This document shows, piece after piece, positions 1 to 6,005 of a DNA stretch of 14,313 bases. The notes under the pieces were generated by a model, which saw only the letters and a program-made list of their open reading frames with translations, made no database searches and was not told the DNA's origin. This DNA comes from Oscillibacter sp. (GTDB taxonomy: Bacteria; Bacillota; Clostridia; Oscillospirales; Oscillospiraceae). The stretch is taken from the NCBI GenBank assembly GCA_003487665.1, contig DNFA01000076.1, positions 1 to 14,313 on the forward strand. Reading direction: 5' to 3'. Position 1 is the first letter of the stretch, and each line of letters begins with the position of its first letter. The translations under genes were made by a program, and so were the position numbers.

Positions 1-63
1 ACACAGGCAAAACCGTGTGTTTCCTTGTGTCAGGCGGCCCTGGGCTTCCTTTTTTGTGTGTAT

Positions 64-1254
64 TCAGCGGGCGTTGTAGGCGGCGATGCCCTTGGCCAGC
101 AGATCCATGGCGCGCTCCAGATCCGCCTGCTTGAGCACATAGGCGATGCGGATCTCGTTTTTCCCCTTGCCGGGGGTGGCGTAGAAGGGCTCGCCGGGGG
201 CAAACATCACCGTGTCGCCGTTGTCGTCAAACTCCTCCAGCAGCCACTTCTGGAAGGTGTCGGCATCGTCCACGGGCAGGGCGGCCATGATGTAGAAGGC
301 GCCGCGGGGGCACTCGCACACCACGCCGGGGATCTCGTGGAGCTTGGACACCACCGTGTCGCGGCGGCGCTTATACTCCTCGCGGACGGCGGCAAAGTAG
401 TCGGGACCTACCGTGTACAGCGCGGCGGCGGCCACCTGATCCAGCGTGGGCACGGACAGACGGCACTGGGCGTACTTCATGGCCTGCGCCATCAGCTCCT
501 TGTTGCGGGAGATCATGCAGCCGATGCGGGCGCCGCAGGCGGAAAACCGCTTGGACACCGTGTCGATGACGATGACGTTCTCCGCCGCGTCCTCGAACTG
601 ACCCATGGACTGCAGCGGCTCGCCGGCGTAGACGAACTCGCGGTACGCCTCGTCGCCGATGATGAACAGGTCGTGCGCCTTGGCGATGTCCACCATCATG
701 CGCATCTCCTCCGGCGTCAGCACGGCGCCGGTGGGGTTGCCGGGGTTGGTGACCATGATGGCACGGGTGTGCTCGTTGATCTCCGCCTCCACCTTGGCGC
801 GGTCGGCGTAGTGATAGCCGTCGTGGGGAGAGGTGGGAATGGGGTGGATCTTCGCGCCGCAGGTATAGGCCATGGTGTTGTAGTTGGGATAGAACGGCTC
901 GGGGATGAGGATCTCGTCGCCGTCGTCGAGAATGCAGTTCATGGTGATCTGCAGCGCCTCGCTGCCGCCGTTGGTAATAAGGATATCACCGGCGTCGAAG
1001 TGCATGTCCAGATCGGCGTAATACTTTCGGATCGCCTCGATCAGCTCCGGGATACCGGGGGACGGCGCATAGGCCAGCACCGGCAGATCAAAGTGCTTCA
1101 CCGCGTCAAAATACGCCTTGGGCGTTTCAATATCGGGCTGGCCGATGTTCAGGTGATAGATCTTCTTTCCCTTGGCCTCCGCCGCCACCGCATAGGGGTG
1201 GAACTTGCGCATGGGGGACAGTCCGCATTTGAGAACCTTGCTGGAAAACTTCAT
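64..1254 (-). CDS. PLP-dependent class I/II aminotransferase (aspartate aminotransferase-like)
   Basis: This 396-residue protein is a complete fold-type I aminotransferase, a cytosolic enzyme that moves an amino group between an amino acid and a 2-oxo acid using pyridoxal phosphate. Visible motifs are GGSEA (96-100), NPGNPTG (170-176), DEAY (201-204), the Schiff-base lysine K235 in SKRFSACGARIG, and R369 in EIRIAY, which fits the arginine that binds the substrate carboxylate. Length is normal for the family. The start is fixed by AAGGAGGA six bases before the ATG. The gene stands alone, with its own promoter at 1290-1318 and the toxin-like locus behind it. Substrate cannot be read from sequence; aspartate, alanine or aromatic amino acids are all possible, so I give no symbol. 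No clear terminator is visible in the 63 bases left after the stop. Family assignment is secure and substrate is open. Confidence 0.95.
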   Translation of the reverse strand: MKFSSKVLKCGLSPMRKFHPYAVAAEAKGKKIYHLNIGQPDIETPKAYFDAVKHFDLPVLAYAPSPGIPELIEAIRKYYADLDMHFDAGDILITNGGSEALQITMNCILDDGDEILIPEPFYPNYNTMAYTCGAKIHPIPTSPHDGYHYADRAKVEAEINEHTRAIMVTNPGNPTGAVLTPEEMRMMVDIAKAHDLFIIGDEAYREFVYAGEPLQSMGQFEDAAENVIVIDTVSKRFSACGARIGCMISRNKELMAQAMKYAQCRLSVPTLDQVAAAALYTVGPDYFAAVREEYKRRRDTVVSKLHEIPGVVCECPRGAFYIMAALPVDDADTFQKWLLEEFDDNGDTVMFAPGEPFYATPGKGKNEIRIAYVLKQADLERAMDLLAKGIAAYNAR

Positions 1255-1289
1255 GATGGATCCTCCTTCACCGTAATATTCGTATGAAT

Positions 1290-1318
1290 ATAGTAACGCG
1301 TTTCTTCCGCAGTTGCAA
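1290..1318 (-). promoter_or_regulatory. Promoter of the aminotransferase gene with an overlapping inverted repeat
   Basis: On the minus strand, TTGCAA (1318-1313) and TACTAT (1295-1290) are separated by exactly 17 bases, a good sigma-A-type spacing. A perfect inverted repeat, ATATTC-N4-GAATAT (1276-1291), overlaps the -10 and the expected start point, so it could be an operator. The leader would be only about 30 bases, too short for a riboswitch. Confidence 0.65.
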
Positions 1319-1373
1319 GGGGGAATTTGGCAAAATGCGGAGGGAGGGACGGGCTATCGGGGATACAGCCCAC

Positions 1374-1401
1374 TTGACAAACGCCGGGGGATGGATATAA
1401 T
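1374..1401 (+). promoter_or_regulatory. Near-consensus plus-strand promoter of the predicted antisense RNA
   Basis: Both boxes match the sigma-A consensus exactly: TTGACA at 1374-1379 and TATAAT at 1396-1401, with a 16-base spacer. The start point should fall near 1408-1410. It is the only strong plus-strand promoter I found, and no plus-strand protein gene lies downstream. The only downstream feature is the terminator at 1478-1509, so its product should be a short RNA. Confidence 0.8.
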
Positions 1402-1408
1402 AATAGGC

Positions 1409-1511
1409 AAGAGGGGACGCTGCGACAAGCGGTCAGCCCCGTATGGTGAAAAGTCTAATAGAGCTGTATCAGCTCACAAAAACCGTCACTTAGCGGAGTG
1501 GCGGTTTTTGC
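1409..1511 (+). ncRNA. Predicted small antisense RNA, candidate type I antitoxin
   Basis: A transcript of about 100 nt is bounded by the consensus promoter at 1374-1401 and the intrinsic terminator at 1478-1509. It contains a possible 5' hairpin (GGGG 1413-1416 with CCCC 1437-1440, CGCT 1418-1421 with AGCG 1428-1431) and a tight stem GAGCTG-TAT-CAGCTC (1461-1475) before the terminator. Its 3' end is antisense to the last codons and terminator of the minus-strand peptide gene at 1486-1578. Positions 1428-1440 could also pair imperfectly with that gene's Shine-Dalgarno region. In known type I modules such as txpA/ratA and bsrG/SR4, an RNA placed this way represses or destabilises a toxin mRNA; the role here is inferred. 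A 16-codon reading frame inside it (1443-1493) has no ribosome binding site and is probably not translated. Confidence 0.6.
1478..1509. terminator. Shared bidirectional intrinsic terminator of the peptide gene and antisense RNA
   Basis: Arms AAAAACCGTCACT (1478-1490) and AGTGGCGGTTTTT (1497-1509) form a 13-pair stem with a 6-base loop. There are five A's on one side and five T's on the other, so it can end transcripts from both strands. In plus-strand RNA the one imperfect position (1486/1501) is a U-G wobble; in minus-strand RNA it is an A-C mismatch, so it may work better for the antisense RNA. The peptide gene's stop codon (1486-1488) lies inside the stem. Confidence 0.8.
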
Positions 1512-1578
1512 TTTTGAGCTTTTGTATCCGTACCGAGATCGAATGACCCAGGATATGGAACGTAAGTACAAAAAACAC
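1486..1578 (-). CDS. Small basic peptide, candidate type I toxin
   Basis: This is a 30-codon gene starting with GTG. The start is chosen because the strong Shine-Dalgarno sequence GGGGGTGA (1590-1583) sits 4 bases upstream (7 from GGGGG) and because it leaves a sensible leader from the promoter at 1642-1670. Residues 2-16 are mostly hydrophobic with an alternating pattern (FFVLTFHILGHSIS), and residues 17-30 are strongly basic and end in NRHSAK. Small size, a hydrophobic front, a basic tail and a convergent antisense RNA together resemble type I toxins that act on the membrane. The hydrophobic part is shorter than a normal membrane helix and looks more like a beta strand, and I cannot place it in a named family. 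The same frame is open further upstream to 1719 but would cross the promoter, so that longer version is unlikely. Toxicity is inference. Confidence 0.6.
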   Translation of the reverse strand: MFFVLTFHILGHSISVRIQKLKSKNRHSAK

Positions 1579-1581
1579 AGC

Positions 1582-1605
1582 GTCACCCCCTTTCGGGGCT
1601 GTGAC
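1582..1605 (-). promoter_or_regulatory. Hairpin that hides the Shine-Dalgarno of the small peptide gene
   Basis: In the minus-strand RNA, GUCAC (1605-1601), a two-base AG bulge and CCCC (1598-1595) pair with GGGG (1590-1587) and GUGAC (1586-1582) across a GAAA tetraloop (1594-1591). The whole ribosome binding site is in the 3' arm. This would limit translation until the structure opens, a known trait of type I toxin mRNAs. Confidence 0.65.
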
Positions 1606-1606
1606 T

Positions 1607-1665
1607 AACCGCCTGCCGTTTATTGCAGCGTCCTTGGGGCGAGTATACACCGCAGGCGGTTTTTT
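1607..1665 (+). terminator. Possible second plus-strand terminator or operator over the peptide promoter
   Basis: AACCGCCTGC (1607-1616) and GCAGGCGGTT (1652-1661) are perfect inverted partners with a 35-base loop, followed by T's through 1665. Read on the plus strand this could end antisense RNA that runs past the first terminator. The same repeat straddles the -10 of the minus-strand promoter and could instead bind a regulator. The long loop makes the terminator reading uncertain. Confidence 0.35.
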
Positions 1666-1670
1666 GTCAA
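1642..1670 (-). promoter_or_regulatory. Near-consensus promoter of the small peptide gene
   Basis: TTGACA (1670-1665) and TATACT (1647-1642) have an exact 17-base spacer. The expected start is A1635, giving a leader of about 57 nt to the GTG and an mRNA of about 160 nt to the shared terminator. One arm of a 10-bp inverted repeat (1652-1661, partner 1607-1616) lies in the spacer. Confidence 0.8.
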
Positions 1671-1702
1671 ATATCGGCGGGACGCATGGGTCCCGCCCTA
1701 CG

Positions 1703-1769
1703 GGGAAACGGATTCCCACGCCAGTGACACGGTCACTGGCTCGGAATGACAGCGCGGCGCTGCCGCGCT
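1703..1769. repeat. Dispersed hairpin repeat, copy 1, with an adjacent second hairpin
   Basis: The core GGATTCCCACGCC...GGCTCGGAATGACAG (1710-1752) encloses the stem GCCAGTGAC-ACG-GTCACTGGC (1720-1740). A second copy with the same flanks but a different stem is at 9270-9310. Directly after it lies another hairpin, AGCGCGGC-GCT-GCCGCGCT (1751-1769). These look like short non-coding palindromic elements; no transposase is in the window. Confidence 0.75.
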
Positions 1770-1818
1770 GACGGGACGCCGTACCCCAAGGGCATTTGTT
1801 CCGCTGCGCTCCACTACA

Positions 1819-1905
1819 GGACGCCGTCCCCTACAGGGTGCGGCGGTCATGCGGGCGGACAGAGTCGTCCGCCCCTACATGCATGCCCGTCCGCCCCTAC
1901 ACATG
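1819..1905 (-). repeat. Cluster of TGTAGGGG-type intergenic repeats
   Basis: Read on the minus strand, TGTAGGGGCGGAC occurs twice (1901-1889 and 1879-1867, a 22-base period), and TGTAGGGGACGGCGTCC occurs at 1835-1819. An inverted repeat, GGGCGGAC-N6-GTCCGCCC (1853-1874), is embedded. A near-identical unit, differing at one base of 17, is at 14280-14296 in the opposite orientation. This part of the gene-free stretch 1579-1937 holds no supportable gene. Confidence 0.7.
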
Positions 1906-1934
1906 AAAAAAGACCGCCGACGGCGGTCTTTTTT
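1906..1934 (-). terminator. Intrinsic terminator of the mreB-type gene
   Basis: A perfect 13-bp stem, AAAAAAGACCGCC-GAC-GGCGGTCTTTTTT, begins four bases after the stop codon at 1938. It ends in a six-T run on the minus strand and carries matching A's, so it could also work in reverse. Confidence 0.9.
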
Positions 1935-1937
1935 GAT

Positions 1938-2969
1938 TCAGTTCATCTGCTTGCGGCGGCTCAGGTTCACGGTGCCGTCGGTCATGGCGTTCAGGGAATC
2001 CAGGCTCTTGCCCGTACCCTCGGCCACGCAGGAGATAGCGCCCTCGGCCACCACGGTGTGGATGCCCGTGCGCGCCTCGATCAGCCGGTCGAAGCCGTCC
2101 ACCAGACTGCCGCCGCCGGTCATGACGATGCCGTTGTTGGAAATATCCGCCACCAGCTCCGGCGGGGTGCGCTCCAGTACGCCGTGTACCGCCTCCAGAA
2201 TGCGCTCCACCGGCTCCTCGAAGGCCTCCAGCATCTCCGTGGAGCTGACGTTGATGACCTTGGGCAGACCGGTGACAAGGCAGCGGCCCTTGATCTCGAT
2301 GGTGGTCTCCTGCTCCTTGGGGAACACGCAGCCGATCTGCATCTTCATCAGCTCGGCGGTGCGCTCGCCCACCAGCACGTTGTGCTTGCGGCGCATATAC
2401 TTGACGATAGCCTCGTTGAACTGGTCGCCGGCCACCTTGATGGACGCGCTCTCCACCACGCCGCTCAGGGAGATCACGGCGATGTCGCTGGTACCGCCGC
2501 CGATATCCACCACCATGTGGCCGTCGGGCTTGGAGATGTCGATGCCCGCGCCGATGGCAGCGGCCACAGGCTCCTCGATGAGATACACCCGGCGGGCGCC
2601 TGCCTGAATACCGGCGTCCACCACGGCGCGCTCCTCCACCTCGGTGATGCCGGAGGGCACGCAGATGATGACACGGGGCTTGAACAGCTGGAAGCCGCCC
2701 ACCACCTTGTGCAGGAACTCGCGGAGCATGCGCTCGGTCATGTCGTAGTCGGAGATGACGCCCTCGCGCAGCGGGCGGATGGCCACGATGTTGCCGGGGG
2801 TACGACCCAGCATGGCCTGCGCCTCAGCGCCCACCTTGAGAAGCTTGCCTGTATTTTTGTCGATAGCCACCACAGACGGCTCGTTGAGCACAACGCCCTT
2901 CCCCTTCACATACACCAGTACGGAGGCGGTACCCAGATCAATACCGATATCCTTTGCAATAGAACACAT
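1938..2969 (-). CDS. mreB: Rod-shape actin homologue, MreB/Mbl family
   Basis: This 343-residue protein polymerises into membrane-associated filaments that guide cell-wall synthesis along the cell cylinder. The actin-fold nucleotide motifs are all present: DIGIDLGTAS (7-16, phosphate 1), VVDIGGGTSDIAV (153-165, phosphate 2) and GIVMTGGGSLV (280-290, adenosine). LGRTPGNIVAIRPL (54-67), typical of MreB/Mbl, is also there. The start at 2969 is chosen because AGAGGTG lies 7 bases upstream and MCSIAKDIGIDLGT matches family N-termini. A longer in-frame start (3119) would run through the promoter. No mreC or mreD is adjacent, and the gene has its own promoter and terminator, as is common for the Mbl-type paralogue. 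Whether to call it mreB or mbl needs a tree. The family call is secure. Confidence 0.95.
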   Translation of the reverse strand: MCSIAKDIGIDLGTASVLVYVKGKGVVLNEPSVVAIDKNTGKLLKVGAEAQAMLGRTPGNIVAIRPLREGVISDYDMTERMLREFLHKVVGGFQLFKPRVIICVPSGITEVEERAVVDAGIQAGARRVYLIEEPVAAAIGAGIDISKPDGHMVVDIGGGTSDIAVISLSGVVESASIKVAGDQFNEAIVKYMRRKHNVLVGERTAELMKMQIGCVFPKEQETTIEIKGRCLVTGLPKVINVSSTEMLEAFEEPVERILEAVHGVLERTPPELVADISNNGIVMTGGGSLVDGFDRLIEARTGIHTVVAEGAISCVAEGTGKSLDSLNAMTDGTVNLSRRKQMN

Positions 2970-3032
2970 AATGCTGCACCTCTGCTTTATCTTTTGTTTC
3001 GGGCGCGGTGCGCCCGCTGTCGTCCAGCTTCC

Positions 3033-3061
3033 ATTATACCGGCACATACCGCGTTTTGCAA
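3033..3061 (-). promoter_or_regulatory. Promoter of the mreB-type gene
   Basis: TTGCAA (3061-3056) and a perfect TATAAT (3038-3033) are 17 bases apart. The leader of about 57 nt contains a 7-bp hairpin, CGGGCGC-GGT-GCGCCCG (3000-3016), just before the ribosome binding site. This separates mreB from the comF operon upstream. Confidence 0.8.
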
Positions 3062-3122
3062 CAGCGGAAATGAAATTCGTGCCATTTTCTGTATTCTGCA
3101 CGGCTGCGCCGCGCTTCATACC

Positions 3123-3785
3123 TCACTTGTCCCGCACCATGGCCAGCGTCAGACACACCACGTCCGCCGCGCCCGCTTCCCGCAGTATCCGGACGCACTC
3201 GCTGAGGGTGGCGCCGGTGGTGAGGATATCGTCGATCAGCAAAAATCGCTTGCCCCGGATGGCCGCAGGCTCCACCGCTTCGTACACGTTCAGCACATTG
3301 GCGCGGCGCGCCGCCGGATCGTCAAGGCCGGACTGGGGCGGATTGTCAGTGATCTTGCGCAGTGTCTCCTGCGGCTCCACGTGCCAGTCCACGCACAGGC
3401 TGGCGCACAGCATCCGCGCCTGATCGAAGCCCCGCTTCTTCAGGCGCTTTTTGCTCACCGGCACCCATGTGACGGCGTCGAACCGATCTGAGTACACCTC
3501 CGCCGCCTTCTCCGCCATCAGGGAGCCGAAGCAGTTGAGGTTCTCCACCCGGTTCTTGAACTTGAAGTCCAATATGGCCTTACGCACGTTGTCCTCGTAG
3601 TACAGCGGCGCGGCGCACTGGCCGAAGCTGCCGGTGCGCAGCTTATCGCACCGGGGCAGCTCCGTTTTGCATCTGCTGCACAGCAGCTCCCTGCCGGTCA
3701 TCCGACCGCAGAAGGGGCACTTGCGGGGAAAAAAGAAATCCAGCAGCCGCTTCTGCGTCTTGTCCAGTGATTCGTTGACGGTCAT
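3123..3785 (-). CDS. comF: ComF family phosphoribosyltransferase-like protein
   Basis: ComF proteins (220 residues here) help DNA uptake in naturally competent bacteria and may act with recombination or primosome proteins; the exact reaction is unclear. The N-terminal zinc-finger-like cluster has C23, C26, C36 and C39 (CPFC...CSRC). SKKRLKKRGFDQARML (111-126) is the conserved basic block of the family. FLLIDDILTTGATL (181-194) is the phosphoribosyl-pyrophosphate binding loop of type I phosphoribosyltransferases. The start ATG overlaps the recD2 stop by four bases (ATGA), so the two are translationally coupled. It is the last gene of the uvrA operon. No comFA helicase is present in the window; RecD2 takes the upstream position instead. 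Presence does not prove that the organism is competent. Confidence 0.93.
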   Translation of the reverse strand: MTVNESLDKTQKRLLDFFFPRKCPFCGRMTGRELLCSRCKTELPRCDKLRTGSFGQCAAPLYYEDNVRKAILDFKFKNRVENLNCFGSLMAEKAAEVYSDRFDAVTWVPVSKKRLKKRGFDQARMLCASLCVDWHVEPQETLRKITDNPPQSGLDDPAARRANVLNVYEAVEPAAIRGKRFLLIDDILTTGATLSECVRILREAGAADVVCLTLAMVRDK

Positions 3786-5989
3786 GTCAGTCCCTCCTTC
3801 AGTCGGCGGCGCAGACCGCTGTACCGGCGCTGCTGCCTGTCGTTGGCGGCCATCTCCCCCGGCACCGTGTCGTCGCCCACCAGGATCAGCAGCCTGCGGG
3901 CACGGGTGATGGCCGTGTACAGCACGCCCCGCACCATCAGCGTAGGCGCGGCGGGCGCGGCCGTCAGGATCACCGCCGGATACTCGCTGCCCTGTGATTT
4001 ATGTACCGTGATGGCGTAGGCCATGTCCAGCTGCGCCAGCATATCGGCGGTGTAGGTGGCGGTGCGGTCGTCAAAGCGGATGACGATCAGCTCCCCGGAG
4101 GGGTCGATGTCCTGTATCACGCCCACGTCACCGTTGAAAATGCCGCTGCCGGCGGTGCCGTCGTCCTTTTCCCAGATCACGTCGTAGTTGTTGCGGGTCT
4201 GCATGACCCGGTCGCCCATCCGGAACGTTACATCGCCCCACTGCTTCTGCCGCCTTCCGGCAGCCGGCGGGTTCAGCGCCGCCTGCAAAGCCCGGTTCAG
4301 CGCCGCGGTGCCGCAGGCGCCCTTCCGGGTGGGCGAGAGCACCTGTATCTGCTCGGTGGGGATGCCCATGTTCCTGGGCAGGCGCTCCCGGCACAGCTCC
4401 ACCACCGTCTGCACCAGCCTGTCCGGTGAGCGGCGGCACAGGAAGAAGAAGTCCTCCTGCCCGTTGTCCAGACGGGGCGGTTCCCCCTGATTGACGGCGT
4501 GGGCGTTGCGGATGATGGCGGACTGCTCCGCCTGACGGAACACCTGCGTCAGCGATACCGCCGGGATCACGCCGCTGCGCAGCATATCGCCCAGCACGTT
4601 GCCCGGCCCCACCGACGGCAGCTGATCCGGGTCGCCCACCAGCACCAACCGGCAGCCCGGCCGCAGCGCCTCCAGCAGGGAGCGCATCAGCTCGATGTCC
4701 ACCATGCTCACCTCGTCCACGATGACGGCGTGAGCCTCCAGCGGGTCGTTGGCATTTTTGCGGAACACGGTCTGCCCGGTCATCTCATTGTAGCTCATGC
4801 CCAGCGCCCGGTGGATGGTCTGGGCGTCCGCGCCCGTCACCTCTCCCAGACGCTTGGCCGCCCGTCCGGTGGGCGCCAGCAGCGCCACGTCCAGCCCCAT
4901 CCGCTCATACAGCGCCACGATGCCCCGCAGGGAGGTGGTCTTGCCGGTACCGGGGCCGCCGGTCAGCAGCAGGATGCCGCCCTGCGCCGCCAGCAGCACC
5001 GCCTGCCGCTGCATGGGCGCGTAGGACACACCCTGCTCCCGCTCGATGGCGTCGATGGTCTTTTCCGCCCGGGGCAGCGTCTCCACCGGGGTGGTGACCA
5101 GCGACAAAAGCCGCTGCGCCACGAATGTCTCCGCCTGATAGAGCCGGGGCAAATAGCAGCCCCGTACCCCGGCGATATCCTGCTGGACGACGGCAAAGCC
5201 CTCGATGAGCTTGTCCAGCATCACCTCCAGCTGCTCCGGCTCCACGCCGATGAGCTGGGAGGTGGCCGCCAGCAGCTTGTTCCGGGGCAGGAATACATGG
5301 CCGTTGCCGGCGTTGTGCTCCAGCTCGTAGGTCAGCGCCGCCCGCAGGCGGCAGGGATCGTCCCCGCCGAAGCCCATGCTGATGGCGATGCCGTCTGTCA
5401 CGGCGAATTTCACGCCGTACTGGGCGCGGCTGAGGATATAGGGGTCGTCCCGCAGGCACTGCATGGCCGTGTCACCGTAGGTGCGCTGCAGGGGCATGGC
5501 CAGATACACCGGCAGGTCGTACCGCGCCAGGAACTCCATGATCTGCCGCAGACCCGTCAGCGCCCGGAACGCCTCGGACAGCTCCTGCGCCCTTTTCGCC
5601 GTGATGCCCTTGATGCACTTCAACCTCTCCGGCTCCTGCCGCAGCACATCCAGCGTGTCATCGCCGAAGCGCTCCACCAGCCGCTGCGCCGTGGCGGGGC
5701 CGATGCCCTTGATGATGCCGGAGGACAGGTAGGCCACCATGTCCTCCTGACTGCGGGGCAGACGGCGCTCCACGCTCTCAGCGGTAAGCTGGGCGCCGTG
5801 TACCGGGTGCATCGTCCACACGCCGGTGACGGTCATACCCTCGCCGGCGGCGGCGCAGGGGATGCACCCCACCACCGTGATGGGCTCCTCCTCGCCCTCC
5901 ACCGCCAGCAGCAGCACCGTATAGCCGTTTTCCTCGTTGTGGAAGATCACCGCATCCACGGTGCCCTCCACCGTTACACGCTCGCCCAC
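3782..5989 (-). CDS. recD2: RecD2-type ATP-dependent 5'-3' DNA helicase
   Basis: This 735-residue superfamily 1B helicase works without RecBC and is linked to repair and replication-fork maintenance in Firmicutes. The N-terminal region (about 1-75) resembles an OB fold. A helix-hairpin-helix part includes SSGIIKGIGPATAQRL (89-104) and a second around 125-140. Helicase motifs are GGPGTGKTT (344-352, Walker A), VDEVSM (424-429), GDPDQLPSVGPG (452-463), TVHKSQGSE (661-669) and YTAITRAR (691-698). The start is GTG, preceded by GAGGGGAG. The small gene upstream ends 16 bases earlier, and comF overlaps its stop by 4 bases. All catalytic motifs look intact and the length is normal for RecD2. Confidence 0.95.
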   Translation of the reverse strand: MGERVTVEGTVDAVIFHNEENGYTVLLLAVEGEEEPITVVGCIPCAAAGEGMTVTGVWTMHPVHGAQLTAESVERRLPRSQEDMVAYLSSGIIKGIGPATAQRLVERFGDDTLDVLRQEPERLKCIKGITAKRAQELSEAFRALTGLRQIMEFLARYDLPVYLAMPLQRTYGDTAMQCLRDDPYILSRAQYGVKFAVTDGIAISMGFGGDDPCRLRAALTYELEHNAGNGHVFLPRNKLLAATSQLIGVEPEQLEVMLDKLIEGFAVVQQDIAGVRGCYLPRLYQAETFVAQRLLSLVTTPVETLPRAEKTIDAIEREQGVSYAPMQRQAVLLAAQGGILLLTGGPGTGKTTSLRGIVALYERMGLDVALLAPTGRAAKRLGEVTGADAQTIHRALGMSYNEMTGQTVFRKNANDPLEAHAVIVDEVSMVDIELMRSLLEALRPGCRLVLVGDPDQLPSVGPGNVLGDMLRSGVIPAVSLTQVFRQAEQSAIIRNAHAVNQGEPPRLDNGQEDFFFLCRRSPDRLVQTVVELCRERLPRNMGIPTEQIQVLSPTRKGACGTAALNRALQAALNPPAAGRRQKQWGDVTFRMGDRVMQTRNNYDVIWEKDDGTAGSGIFNGDVGVIQDIDPSGELIVIRFDDRTATYTADMLAQLDMAYAITVHKSQGSEYPAVILTAAPAAPTLMVRGVLYTAITRARRLLILVGDDTVPGEMAANDRQQRRYSGLRRRLKEGLT

Positions 5990-6005
5990 AGGCTCCCCTC
6001 CCCGG

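Noticed and set aside
5..15. The 11-mer AGGCAAAACCG found here and on the minus strand near 14210-14200
   Set aside because: It is short and the flanks do not match beyond it; chance is sufficient.
1..20. Hairpin ACACAGG...CC-G-TGTGT at the left edge as terminator of the aminotransferase gene
   Set aside because: The stem has a bulge and is cut by the window edge, so no T run can be seen; I cannot support it.
1443..1493. A 16-codon frame inside the antisense RNA (MVKSLIELYQLTKTVT)
   Set aside because: There is no Shine-Dalgarno sequence before it and its end lies in the terminator stem; it is probably a chance frame.
1313..1546. A 77-codon plus-strand frame through the small-RNA region
   Set aside because: It would begin before the plus-strand promoter and cross the terminator, with no ribosome binding site or recognisable content.
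1671..1905. CRISPR array in the repeat-rich stretch
   Set aside because: The repeats are few, of different kinds, and lack regular spacers; no cas genes are present.
3032..3126. Hairpin after comF (GCACGGC-TGC-GCCGCGC near 3100-3116) as a terminator
   Set aside because: It has a mismatch in the stem and no T run on the minus strand, so it is not convincing.
1746..3491. Very long plus-strand open frames across the window (for example 1746-3491, 4499-6319, 6341-8617, 11984-13528)
   Set aside because: They lie opposite well-supported conserved genes, are rich in His, Arg, Gly and Ala as expected for shadows of GC-rich coding DNA, and show no family motifs.
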